A DNA stretch of 64,000 bases from Scybalousia_A sp964542225 (GTDB lineage Bacteria > Bacteroidota > Bacteroidia > Bacteroidales > P3): assembly GCA_964542225.1 (NCBI GenBank), contig CAZITO010000002.1, forward strand, positions 15,112 through 79,111. Direction: 5' to 3'. Below, one piece after another: positions 45,674 through 54,281 of the stretch. The notes below the pieces were generated by a model. That model did no database searches, was not told where the DNA came from, and saw only the letters and a list, made by a program, of their open reading frames with translations. Both the position numbers and the translations under genes were made by a program. How positions within the stretch are numbered: position 1 is the stretch's first letter; each line of letters opens with the position of its first letter.

Positions 45674-45955
45674 TAGGAATGTCAAACATTGCCACACAAT
45701 TTTTGGATAGGCAAGACACATATTTTATTATCGGGGCAAAAGAGAGTATAGTTGATATATTTCCTTATTGGGAAGCAAAAAATCAAAAACAAATAGTTTA
45801 CGATACTGCAAATTATTTCAGTACTAATAATTTGACTTCGTCATACACAATATTTATAATCAACAATAAGTATGGACACCATACTTGATGCAGACGGCAG
45901 AACATTCTTTGCAAACAGAGATTACATCATCAACAGACTAACAAATAAGAAATAA
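45487..45955 (+). pseudogene. Thioredoxin-like lipoprotein, frameshifted near its end
   Basis: The frame from 45487 encodes a lipoprotein signal (IILIFSVMVLLLSC, Cys 21) and a thioredoxin-like domain with the redox motif GCLSC (about residues 57-61). It ends early at 45888 after IINNKYGHHT. The homologous end, MDTILDADGRTFFANRDYII, is in the next frame and reaches TAA at 45953-45955, so one base appears missing or added near 45870. The start overlaps the decayed propeller gene by 38 bases. A second, shorter copy of its 5' part lies inverted at 47285-47530. Confidence 0.65.
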
Positions 45956-46033
45956 AGTTAATACAATACCTTTGAAAAAATAGGTAAAATCAGTGTTTTG
46001 TTGTAAAAAAAACTATACCTTTGCAAATAAAAA

Positions 46034-46489
46034 ATGGAAGAGATAAACGAAATACAAGAAACAATAAAACTTACGCCAAGTTTAAAATCCGAAATTCTTT
46101 CCATTCTGAAGTATGGAAAAATTATTGCCATTGTTGGTTTTGTTTCGGCTTTTTGTATGCTAATGATGGCTATAAGTACATTGATAGCAAGCAATTCGGC
46201 TTTATCTGAATTTGAAGATATGCAACTTACTGATAGTGTAGGTAGTTTTGTCGGTATATTCTCTGCCGTTTTTATGTTTGTGATGAGTGTGGTGGTTTGT
46301 TGGCTTTGCAGTTTGATTTTTATCGGTTGCAAAAAATTAAACTCTGCCATTACCTCAAATATACAAGAAAATTATATTGACGGTATGCACAAGATTAAAA
46401 TATTCGTGCAGGTATCTGCGGTACTTTCCATTGTGGGAGTATTTTTTTCTTTTGTTTCAACGATGATTACTTTTATAACGATTTTATAA
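46034..46489 (+). CDS. DUF5362-like membrane protein
   Basis: A 151-residue protein with a hydrophilic N-terminus (MEEINEIQETIKLTPSLKSE) and three hydrophobic segments (about residues 31-52, 75-98 and 125-148). The pattern fits small DUF5362-type inner membrane proteins of Bacteroidota, whose role is unknown. It lies 16 bases before the peptidase E gene in the segment bounded by the inverted duplication. Confidence 0.65.
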   Translation: MEEINEIQETIKLTPSLKSEILSILKYGKIIAIVGFVSAFCMLMMAISTLIASNSALSEFEDMQLTDSVGSFVGIFSAVFMFVMSVVVCWLCSLIFIGCKKLNSAITSNIQENYIDGMHKIKIFVQVSAVLSIVGVFFSFVSTMITFITIL

Positions 46490-46505
46490 ACAAAAAAAAT
46501 AAAAT

Positions 46506-47225
46506 ATGGAACTTAGAAATCTTTTGCTTATAAGCAATTCAACAAATGCGGGTGAGAAGTATTTGGATTGGTGTAAAGAAATGATTGCCAACTTTTGTAG
46601 AGACAACAATATCAAAAGGGTTTTGTTTATACCATACGCTGGGTTTGCTCAAGGGTATGATAATTATGAGAATAAGGTTGCCCAAGTGTACAAGACTTTT
46701 GGAGTAGAGGTTTATTCAATACATCATTCCAATGAGCCAATAAAAGAAGTAATGCAAGCCGAGTGTGTCGCAGTTGGTGGAGGTAATACTTTTTATCTTG
46801 TTAAACAAATGCAAGAACAAGGTATAATGAAAGCCATAAGGGAAAGAGCCTTAAATGGTATGCCTTACATGGGCTGGTCAGCAGGTAGCAATGTTGCAGG
46901 ACTTTCTTTGAAAACAACCAATGATATGCCAATTGTAGAACCGGAAAGTTTTGAGACTATGGGCTTGGTTCCTTTTCAAATAAATCCTCATTATACCGAT
47001 TTTGTTGACCCTAAACATGGAGGCGAAACGAGGGATGACCGTATTAATGAATTTATCGCCGCCAACCCTACCACATACGTTGCAGCCATAAGAGAGGCAA
47101 CTGCTTTGCATTTGAACAAGGGAAAATTATCACTTATAGGCAGAGATAATAAAATGAAAGTTTTCCACTTCGGTAAACAAACACAAGAATACTCTTTGAA
47201 AGATGATATAAACTTTTTGATATAA
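46506..47225 (+). CDS. pepE: Alpha-aspartyl dipeptidase (peptidase E, family S51)
   Basis: A 239-residue cytoplasmic enzyme that hydrolyses dipeptides with N-terminal aspartate. The nucleophile elbow GWSAGSNVAG (about residues 122-131) holds the catalytic Ser, and QINPHYTDF near 158-166 the catalytic His; VAVGGGNTFYLVKQM (about 89-103) is the conserved loop of the class I glutamine amidotransferase-like fold. Length is normal for PepE. It follows the DUF5362-like gene and ends before a strong hairpin at 47280. Confidence 0.93.
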   Translation: MELRNLLLISNSTNAGEKYLDWCKEMIANFCRDNNIKRVLFIPYAGFAQGYDNYENKVAQVYKTFGVEVYSIHHSNEPIKEVMQAECVAVGGGNTFYLVKQMQEQGIMKAIRERALNGMPYMGWSAGSNVAGLSLKTTNDMPIVEPESFETMGLVPFQINPHYTDFVDPKHGGETRDDRINEFIAANPTTYVAAIREATALHLNKGKLSLIGRDNKMKVFHFGKQTQEYSLKDDINFLI

Positions 47226-47279
47226 AAATATCATAATTACGAATAGGGTTAAAGTTATTTAAGGAGTATAGTTTAAAAT

Positions 47280-47324
47280 AAATTTCAGGCATAGGTTATA
47301 AAACTTATGCCTGAAATTTTTAAA
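47280..47324 (+). terminator. Hairpin terminator after pepE
   Basis: AAATTTCAGGCATA (47280-47293) and TATGCCTGAAATTT (47306-47319) form a perfect 14-bp stem followed by TTAAAT. It can serve both strands. Confidence 0.7.
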
Positions 47325-47530
47325 TACAAATTAAAGTTACATTTATTGAAAGAAAGACATCCGTTGCTCCCTATGATAAACACACAATTTTCTTTTTTCT
47401 TGTCCATATCCTTAAAATTCTTATGAACATACTCCATTATCAACTTATCTTGTGTCTTGGTAGTAGAACAAGATAATAACAATACCATTACACTAAAAAT
47501 CAATATTATATATTCTATAAACTTCTGCAT
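47285..47530 (-). pseudogene. Truncated inverted copy of the thioredoxin-like lipoprotein
   Basis: The first 60 codons match the gene at 45487 almost exactly (lipoprotein signal, STTKTQDKLIMEYVHKNFKD), but the redox motif reads GCLSF instead of GCLSC, and then the sequence leaves homology and ends at the hairpin. It is part of the inverted copy 47344-47653. Upstream on the same strand, the promoter-like ATTTGGTAGGTGTTTT of the 43.1-kb locus is fused directly to the end of the propeller gene, as though the rest had been deleted. The 47226-47726 gap contains nothing else. Confidence 0.7.
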
Positions 47531-47653
47531 AACCGTTTTCTTTTTTTATTCCATCACAGTTTAATAAAATTCCTTCTTTCAAAACCATATTATTTTTAAG
47601 CACAAATGCCCTATCCCTTCTTATTTTGGTTTCTCTTATAAAGTTGAAATCCT
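47344..47653 (-). repeat. Inverted duplication, copy B
   Basis: Inverted partner of 45364-45673. Copy B is preceded (minus strand) by a 16-base match to the promoter of the parent locus near 43083. Confidence 0.88.
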
Positions 47654-47726
47654 AAATAAAAACACCTACCAAATATTTTCAAAGAAATATTTGATTTATT
47701 AAATAAAAATATTATTTCTACTTATT

Positions 47727-50393
47727 CTATTGCTTGACTAAAGAGGTAAAAGTAAAGCCTCGTTGCTCAAAATTTTTGAATTGGTCATAACTACTCGCGG
47801 CAGGAGAAAGCAACACACTACTACCCTTTTTTGCCTTTTGCTTTGCCCAATTCACTATTTTTTGCCAATCGTTGCTTATAATACAATCAAAATCTTTGTT
47901 TTCTCCGCTTATTATTTGAAACATACGCTCTCCGGCTTTGCCAACAAAAGCAATATGCTTTATATTATAGTCTTTAACTATATTTTTTAAAGGCGAGTAA
48001 TCTATTCCTCTATCCATACCTCCAAGTATCAAAACAGATACATTTCCCAAAGAATTCAGAGCCGCCAATGTGGCTTGGGGGATAGTGGAAATACTGTCGT
48101 TATAATAATCCACCCCCTCTATATTTGCAACAAATTGCAACCTATGTTCCAACCCCTTGAAATTTACGGCTGTATCTACGGCTTTTTGCAAAGAAAATTT
48201 GCCCAATGCGTCCACAACTTTTAAAGAAGCAAGTATATTCAATTTATTGTGTTCTCCCTTTAAATACTTGGGAGCAGGATATATATAATCAACAAGAGAA
48301 AACCTTTTCAAATGACCGCAAAGAGAGTTTTTTTCAATGTATATTTTAATTTCCTCATCCTCGCCATTGTAAATAAAATAATCGTCTTTAGTTCCATATT
48401 TACAAAGATTTAGTTTGGTTTGTTTATAATCTTCATACGATAAATAATGGTCAAGGTGTTCCTCGTATATGTTTAACAATACCGAAATAAAAGGCGAACA
48501 GGTTATATGCTCTAATTGATGACAAGAAAGTTCCAAAACTATTATTGTATTTTCTTTTATTTGGTCAAATATATCAAAAAAAGGAATTCCTATATTACCG
48601 GCAAGTATTACATCTGTTGTTTGGTCTTTCAGTATTTGATACGTTAAGGTGGAGGTAGTGCTTTTCCCTTTTGTACCACTTATACCAACGGACTGCCTAT
48701 GAAACAAACGAAGAAAATAATCACACTGGTTGGTAAGTTTGTTTTTGTCTATATCACTTAAATCTTTGGTGGCTATGCCCGGAGTTAAAAAAATAATATC
48801 GCTTTGCCTGTCTATTTCTTTATAATCTTGCACCAAACAATAACAAATATTGTTTTTTTGCCTATAAGGTTGCAAAGTTTGAATATTTTTATCAAAAAGA
48901 ATAAGTGTTTTTTGTGGCATCAACTCACGCAAGAGATTGTAAGTACTCTTTCCCTCACGTCCCATGCCCATAATAGCAATTCGTTTATTATGAAGCATTT
49001 TTATAAGTTGAGCCTTTTTTGTTGTAACAAAAACATTATCAAAAATATTTTGCAAATCATTTGGCAAATTATGTTCGTTGCTTATTTGCTCCAAAGTATA
49101 ATCCAAATTCTTGTTTATATAACTTTGAGCCGTCTTGCTTTTTGTCCAATAGTCCAAAAGACAGGGTTTAGCATTGTCCCCAAAAGTTTTATTTGTCATT
49201 GCAAGGGCAATATTTACCTCTTCCACCGTTCCCACACATTCAAATGGTTTTACTTTTTCCTCGCCAATGAGTTCTTTAAATTCTTTCAGAAGCGACTCAT
49301 CTTCAAGCATATTTTTGCCAAAAATATTATTTAATTCCTCCTGCTTAATAAAAGGAGAAAGTATAATATAAGCAAAAAGACATTTAGGACAATGCCCGCA
49401 CCAAATATCTTGCTTACTACCAACATTACAAGACTTGAAAACATCCTTATAGTCCAAAAAAGAAAATATCTTTGCTATTCTAAGTTCTGATATTGGACGC
49501 AAAAGAGAAAAATATTCAAACTCATCTCCTATAAAAGTCTTGTAATAATTTCTAAAATCATTTTCAAATTCAAAACTCTTACTATATTGATGGTTAATTT
49601 CAGAATCTTGCACCGTACTTTCATTTGCCGAGTTTTCATTACTCAAAGCAATATATTTCTTATTTGTCAAAGCGGAAGCAAACAAGCAAGAAAAAGCCAA
49701 CATGGCTGAAAAAGGAGTATGACCGTTAAGAAAACCCTTGCTGTTAAGGTCTAATAAAATAGGGTCTATCGTTCTTTTTATGGTAAAAGTACTTTCTATA
49801 GAAAAACCACCTCGCTCTATACACTCCTTTGTTGCACCTCTTGGATTGATTATCAAAGGAGTAATATTTTTTCCTCTGCCTCTCAATAGCTCCAAAGAGC
49901 AAACACTGTCTTTGCCTCCGCCAATGGGAACAAGGTATTCCTCATTTAAGATAAATTTTTGTTTCTTGTATTCTTTACCAATGCAAGAAAATTCAAACAA
50001 AGGTTGATTAAAGTCCTTCAAACCGTTCAAATACAAAAATTCTCCCAAACCTTTTTTGTACAATTTTTTCCAAAACTGCTCTTGCTCTGAGGTCAGAGAG
50101 CCACATTTTATTTGAATACAAGGACTGCAAAACGCTTTCCAATAAGAAAGCAATTCTATCATACCAAGATTAAAAGCAAGCAAAGATTTTTTTTCCTCAT
50201 CCAAAGTATCACTATAAAAATTTTTACCCTCAAACAATTGATAAGGAGAAAATCTATACTTACCACAAGAAAAAAAGAATTGGACTTTTATTGCATTGTT
50301 TTCGTTGCTTATTGTAAAATTGTCAAAGCAAAACAAAGGAAATTCTTTTCTCAACTCTATAAATTTTTGCCTATTATCTTGATATTCCGTCAT
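47727..50393 (-). CDS. murL-murD2: Fused MurL epimerase and MurD2 ligase for peptidoglycan D-glutamate
   Basis: An 888-residue two-part enzyme. Residues 1 to about 440 match MurL, the ATP-dependent UDP-MurNAc-L-Ala-L-Glu epimerase: an ATP-pyrophosphatase-like loop VPIGGGKDSVCSLELL near 152-167, and WCGHCPKCLFAYI with a Cys pair near 335. Residues about 465-888 are a Mur ligase: GMGREGKSTYNLL (N-terminal Rossmann loop), P-loop GISGTKGKSTT near 567-577, NIYEEHLDHY, DSISTIPQAT, GGMDRGIDY and SPAASSYDQF. MurD2 adds L-Glu to UDP-MurNAc-L-Ala and MurL inverts it to D-Glu. In Xanthomonas these are two genes; here they are one reading frame. It is last in a leftward operon with rsmI and a nucleoid-associated protein. 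Confidence 0.85.
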   Translation of the reverse strand: MTEYQDNRQKFIELRKEFPLFCFDNFTISNENNAIKVQFFFSCGKYRFSPYQLFEGKNFYSDTLDEEKKSLLAFNLGMIELLSYWKAFCSPCIQIKCGSLTSEQEQFWKKLYKKGLGEFLYLNGLKDFNQPLFEFSCIGKEYKKQKFILNEEYLVPIGGGKDSVCSLELLRGRGKNITPLIINPRGATKECIERGGFSIESTFTIKRTIDPILLDLNSKGFLNGHTPFSAMLAFSCLFASALTNKKYIALSNENSANESTVQDSEINHQYSKSFEFENDFRNYYKTFIGDEFEYFSLLRPISELRIAKIFSFLDYKDVFKSCNVGSKQDIWCGHCPKCLFAYIILSPFIKQEELNNIFGKNMLEDESLLKEFKELIGEEKVKPFECVGTVEEVNIALAMTNKTFGDNAKPCLLDYWTKSKTAQSYINKNLDYTLEQISNEHNLPNDLQNIFDNVFVTTKKAQLIKMLHNKRIAIMGMGREGKSTYNLLRELMPQKTLILFDKNIQTLQPYRQKNNICYCLVQDYKEIDRQSDIIFLTPGIATKDLSDIDKNKLTNQCDYFLRLFHRQSVGISGTKGKSTTSTLTYQILKDQTTDVILAGNIGIPFFDIFDQIKENTIIVLELSCHQLEHITCSPFISVLLNIYEEHLDHYLSYEDYKQTKLNLCKYGTKDDYFIYNGEDEEIKIYIEKNSLCGHLKRFSLVDYIYPAPKYLKGEHNKLNILASLKVVDALGKFSLQKAVDTAVNFKGLEHRLQFVANIEGVDYYNDSISTIPQATLAALNSLGNVSVLILGGMDRGIDYSPLKNIVKDYNIKHIAFVGKAGERMFQIISGENKDFDCIISNDWQKIVNWAKQKAKKGSSVLLSPAASSYDQFKNFEQRGFTFTSLVKQ

Positions 50394-50424
50394 TGTACCA
50401 AAAATTTTTATTTATCAAAAAGCA

Positions 50425-51471
50425 TCAAGCCTCTTTTTCAAAATAGAGTTTGTAGTATTTAAGCCCCTTTTCCATATCTTCTCCTACTTCTACTCTATCT
50501 CTTTTGCCATGTATGTATATGGTAAAATTTTTGTCCAATTTTATCACACTTCTAAGGTAACGACTGTTTTTTTTCAAAGCCTCTTCGTTTACTATAAAAT
50601 TATCTCCAAAATCCATTTCATACTCCTTTTCATACTGAGTCTTATAGGCTTTGAATTTATCTTGCAAGTCCTCGTTTTCCATTACTTTTTCGGAAAAGAT
50701 ATCAGTATCAAAATTCTTATTTTCCTTGAAAAAAGCCGAGCTCCTGTTTAGTATTTCCGCTTGGTCGGCTTTGGTCATTTCATACTCTTGTGGAAGATAT
50801 TCTGTTACAAAGTTTTTGCAAAGGCTAAGCATATTTTCTGTTTGAAAATATGAGTCTTGTCTTTGTCTCAAAGACAAAAAATCATCTATCCAATAAACAG
50901 CCTCATTTCCTCTTGACGTACTATCCACCACTGCAACCACATAACCATTATCTCTATCTTTGTTAAAAACTATACAGCCTTTGTCCAATTTATTGATATT
51001 TATTCCATTATCCTGCTCTATATCAAAATTATCCCCTTGAGGAAAAACTTTTAAATAAGTTTCCTTTGTCTCACTCTTGAAAATACCTACGGCATCCACG
51101 ATTTCTCCATCCAAATAACATTGTTTCATATATGTGATATAGAGTTCTCCGCTTTTAATATTTGGGTGTACGGACACGTCATAAAGATGATTGGCTATGT
51201 TGCAACTCTCTTCATAAAGATTTGTTTTTGCATCGTCAAAGATATTGCTCACAGCGTTGTACATACCATTAAAACCGACATCACTATCATTGGTAAAGAC
51301 ATAGTATTGACTACCTTTAAAAGGAGAGGTAAAATATTTCAAAAGCAAAGAAGATATATCACTGTTAAGCACGTATGGAGCAGACGAAAGAGTAAGTTGT
51401 TCTCCATTTGCTTTGTTGCCTACTTTATGCAATACCAAACGTTCCAAGGTTGCATCCTCACATGTCATCAT
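50425..51471 (-). CDS. Nucleoid-associated protein (NdpA/YejK family)
   Basis: A 348-residue protein of the 37-kDa nucleoid-associated family. Typical are the N-terminal LERLVLHKVGNKANGEQLTL, the middle region IVDAVGIFKSETKETYL with CIVFNKDRDNGYVVAVVDS, and the later YWIDDFLSLRQRQDSYFQTENML. E. coli YejK binds DNA; in Bacteroidota the role is little studied. It lies between rsmI (17 bases upstream) and the murL-murD2 gene (31 bases downstream). Confidence 0.82.
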   Translation of the reverse strand: MMTCEDATLERLVLHKVGNKANGEQLTLSSAPYVLNSDISSLLLKYFTSPFKGSQYYVFTNDSDVGFNGMYNAVSNIFDDAKTNLYEESCNIANHLYDVSVHPNIKSGELYITYMKQCYLDGEIVDAVGIFKSETKETYLKVFPQGDNFDIEQDNGININKLDKGCIVFNKDRDNGYVVAVVDSTSRGNEAVYWIDDFLSLRQRQDSYFQTENMLSLCKNFVTEYLPQEYEMTKADQAEILNRSSAFFKENKNFDTDIFSEKVMENEDLQDKFKAYKTQYEKEYEMDFGDNFIVNEEALKKNSRYLRSVIKLDKNFTIYIHGKRDRVEVGEDMEKGLKYYKLYFEKEA

Positions 51472-51488
51472 AATCTTAACAAAAATTT

Positions 51489-52202
51489 TTATTGGTTCTT
51501 ATATTTATTGGATGTGGTTTTTTGAGGTTTTTCTTCTTTTTCTATGGCAGAAAGTATCACAACTATTTCTCCTTTGAATTGGGTATTTTGATATTTTTCC
51601 GACAATTCTTTAAGGGTGCCTCTTATGTGTTGTTCAAACTTTTTGCTGATTTCTCTACTTATACAAACTTTTCTTTCTTCACCAAAGGTTGATTTAAGTT
51701 CTTGCAAAAGTTTGCCTACCCTATAAGGAGATTCATAAAAAATTATTGTGCGTTTTTCGTCTTTGAGTTCATTTAATCTACTCTGCCTGCCTTTCTTGTG
51801 AGGAAGAAAGCCCTCAAAACAAAATCTTTCACAAGGAAAGCCCGAGTCTATCAAAGCAGGCACAAAAGCCGTTGCTCCCGGCAAACACTCCACTCCTACC
51901 TCCTCCTTAACACAGGCTCTTACGAGCAAAAATCCCGGGTCTGAAATTCCCGGCGTACCTGCATCGGTTATAAGGGCAATACTCTCACCTGATTTCAATT
52001 TTTGAATTATTTGTTCAATACTTTCATGTTCATTAAACAAATGATGAGACTGCAAAGGAGTATTGATTTCATAGTGTTTTAACAATGGCAAAGAAGTTCT
52101 TGTATCTTCGGCAAGAATCAAAGATACCTCTTTTAGCACTCTGACAGCCCTAAAAGTAAAATCCTCCAAATTGCCCACAGGAGTAGGTACAAGATACAAC
52201 AT
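51489..52202 (-). CDS. rsmI: 16S rRNA (cytidine1402-2'-O)-methyltransferase RsmI
   Basis: A 237-residue tetrapyrrole-methylase-fold enzyme that methylates the ribose of C1402 in the decoding centre of 16S rRNA with S-adenosylmethionine. The family markers are all seen: LYLVPTPVGNLEDFTFRAVRVLK (residues about 2-24), LILAEDTRTSLPLLKHY (28-44), ALITDAGTPGISDPGFLLVRAC (75-96) and FEGFLPHKKGRQ (129-140). First gene of the leftward operon with the nucleoid-associated protein and murL-murD2. Confidence 0.95.
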   Translation of the reverse strand: MLYLVPTPVGNLEDFTFRAVRVLKEVSLILAEDTRTSLPLLKHYEINTPLQSHHLFNEHESIEQIIQKLKSGESIALITDAGTPGISDPGFLLVRACVKEEVGVECLPGATAFVPALIDSGFPCERFCFEGFLPHKKGRQSRLNELKDEKRTIIFYESPYRVGKLLQELKSTFGEERKVCISREISKKFEQHIRGTLKELSEKYQNTQFKGEIVVILSAIEKEEKPQKTTSNKYKNQ

Positions 52203-52238
52203 AAATCTATAATCTAAAAAAAGACAAGTCCATAAATT

Positions 52239-52277
52239 ATTGCGGACTAATATTTTTTGATAATATCAATCCGCAAT
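52239..52277. repeat. Inverted repeat between rsmI and yebC
   Basis: ATTGCGGA (52239-52246) and TCCGCAAT (52270-52277). It lies after the yebC stop codon; a T-run on the minus strand follows only about 18 bases later, so termination is possible but not clear. Confidence 0.4.
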
Positions 52278-52296
52278 GGAATTTTTTTGTTATATT

Positions 52297-53040
52297 TTAT
52301 TCTTGTGCCGCAACAAGTTCCTCTGTCATTTCAAGATTATGATATACTGCCTGTACATCATCATCTTCTTCCAAAGTGTCCACAAGTTTCAAAACTTTCA
52401 ATCCTTGCTCTACAGGAATTTCTTGAGTATTGTTTGGAATACGTTGCAATTCTGCACTTTCCGCCTCTATACCGGCCTTTTCCAAAGCGGAGTTCATATT
52501 TGAAAAGTCCTCCATCTTTGTATAAACAGTAAAGTATTCCTCATCTTGCTCTATATCCTCTGCACCTGCGTCTATCAATTGCATTTCAAGTTCCTCAGGG
52601 TCTCTATCTCCTATTTTTATTTGAAATACGCCCTTTCGCTCAAACAAGAAAGACAACGAACCATTGGTACCCAAACTACCGCCCAATTTATTGAAAATAC
52701 TACGAACAGAAGCGACCGTTCTATTATTGTTATCTGTCAAACACTCAACAAATATAGCAATACCATGAGGAGCATATCCCTCAAAAGTAATTTCTTGCAA
52801 AGCGGCTGTTGATTTATCACTTGCTTTGCTTATGGCACGTTGAAGAGTATCCTTCGGCATATTTGCACCCTTAGCATTTTGAACAGCCAAACGCAAACGA
52901 GCATTAGACTCCGGGTCTGGTCCTCCCTCCTTAACAGCAACAGTAATATCCTTTAATATCTTGGAAAATATCTTTGAACGTTTTGCATCCAAAGCACCTT
53001 TTTTTCTCTTAATGGTAGACCATTTATTGTGTCCTGACAT
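52297..53040 (-). CDS. yebC: YebC/PmpR-family (TACO1-like) protein
   Basis: A 247-residue protein. The start MSGHNKWSTIKRKKGALDAKRSKIF (residues 1-25), then KEGGPDPESNARLRLAV and ANMPKDTLQRAI, are diagnostic of the YebC/TACO1 family. Long regarded as DNA-binding regulators, these proteins are now linked to relief of ribosome stalling, for example at proline stretches. It sits 41 bases after trpS on the same strand, so the two are probably co-transcribed. Confidence 0.95.
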   Translation of the reverse strand: MSGHNKWSTIKRKKGALDAKRSKIFSKILKDITVAVKEGGPDPESNARLRLAVQNAKGANMPKDTLQRAISKASDKSTAALQEITFEGYAPHGIAIFVECLTDNNNRTVASVRSIFNKLGGSLGTNGSLSFLFERKGVFQIKIGDRDPEELEMQLIDAGAEDIEQDEEYFTVYTKMEDFSNMNSALEKAGIEAESAELQRIPNNTQEIPVEQGLKVLKLVDTLEEDDDVQAVYHNLEMTEELVAAQE

Positions 53041-53081
53041 AGTAAAATTATTTTTATTGTTTATAAAATTATTTAAATCTT

Positions 53082-54074
53082 TTAGGCTCTGAAACCTATT
53101 ATTTCTCTCACTTCTTTTATTGTTTTTTCCGCACTCTTTCGTGCCTTTTGCTCACCCAAAGCCATGACCTCGTTAAGATAACTTTCATTTGAAGAAAATT
53201 CCTTGATTCTCTCTCTTATAGGAGTCAGAAAAGCATTCATATCTTCAAAAAGTTGTTTTTTCATATCTCCATAGCGTATGGTGCAATCATTGTAAGCCTG
53301 TTCAAAATATTGTATGGTTTCTTTCTTGCTTACCGAACCCATCAAAGCAAACAAATTCTGTATTTCTACGGGCTTTTCTTGATTTTTTGTTGTAGGACCT
53401 GCGTCGGTCTTTGCTTTCATTATCTTTTTTTTCAATACAGAGGGTTCATCCGTCAAATAAATTGTGGCTTGTTCTCCGTATGATTTACTCATTTTTCCAT
53501 TGCCATCCAAGGAAGGTATTTTAATAAGATTTTCGCCAAAGTTAAAAGCCTCTGGCATAGGAAAATAATCCACTTTATACATATTGTTGAATCTCTGAGC
53601 AAAATCTCTCGTCAATTCAAGGTGTTGCTGTTGGTCTTTGCCAACAGGCACTTTGGTTGCTTTGTGCAATAATATATCGGCAGCCATAAGAGTGGGATAA
53701 GTCAAAAGTCCTGCATTGACATTGTTTGGATTTTGCCTTACTTTTTCTTTAAATGCCGAAACTCTCTGCAACTCACCTACATAAACAAGCATATTAAGAT
53801 ACATATATAACTCTGCTACTTGTGGCACGCTGCTTTGAACATATATAGTGGCTTTTTGAGGGTCTAATCCACAAGCAAGGTATTGAGAAAGTATTGTTTT
53901 AACATTTTTTTGCAAATCCTCAGGGTGTGGGTGAGTAGTCAATAGATGGTAATCCGCTATAAAAAAATAACATTCCTCCGTTTCTTGTAATGCTATATAA
54001 TTCTTCAAGGCTCCAAAATAACTGCCCAAATGCAAATTGCCCGTTGGACGCATTCCACTAAGTACTATCTCCAT
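53082..54074 (-). CDS. trpS: Tryptophanyl-tRNA synthetase
   Basis: A 330-residue class I synthetase that charges tRNA-Trp. The HIGH-like motif is PTGNLHLGSYFGALKNY (residues about 9-25) and the KMSKS motif DGNGKMSKSYG near 191-201; the region YPTLMAADILLHKATKVPVGKDQQQHLEL (about 125-153) binds tryptophan and ATP. Length is typical. It is transcribed leftward from a TAACTTTG element at 54107-54114, divergent from pheS. Confidence 0.96.
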   Translation of the reverse strand: MEIVLSGMRPTGNLHLGSYFGALKNYIALQETEECYFFIADYHLLTTHPHPEDLQKNVKTILSQYLACGLDPQKATIYVQSSVPQVAELYMYLNMLVYVGELQRVSAFKEKVRQNPNNVNAGLLTYPTLMAADILLHKATKVPVGKDQQQHLELTRDFAQRFNNMYKVDYFPMPEAFNFGENLIKIPSLDGNGKMSKSYGEQATIYLTDEPSVLKKKIMKAKTDAGPTTKNQEKPVEIQNLFALMGSVSKKETIQYFEQAYNDCTIRYGDMKKQLFEDMNAFLTPIRERIKEFSSNESYLNEVMALGEQKARKSAEKTIKEVREIIGFRA

Positions 54075-54106
54075 TTCTATCTTAATATTTTTACTTTTTT
54101 ATCTTG

Positions 54107-54114
54107 CAAAGTTA
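54107..54114 (-). promoter_or_regulatory. trpS promoter -7 element
   Basis: Minus strand TAACTTTGC, 32 bases before the trpS ATG; no clear -33 element. Confidence 0.5.
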
Positions 54115-54224
54115 ATATTTTTTTTGATATTCATTTCTTTTCTATTAAGTTATTATGAGTTTGCATAAACAACATAGGCTCGTCCGTAGTGTGAGATACG
54201 TTTAATTGTTATTTTTATATTGAG

Positions 54225-54256
54225 TTGGTGGAGTTTTGATATTTTTTGTAAATTTG
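54225..54256 (+). promoter_or_regulatory. pheS promoter
   Basis: TTG (54225-54227), 21 bases, TAAATTTG (54249-54256) followed by C. The leader to the pheS ATG is about 20 bases. Confidence 0.65.
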
Positions 54257-54281
54257 CACTTTAAAAAAATATTCTGCCACT

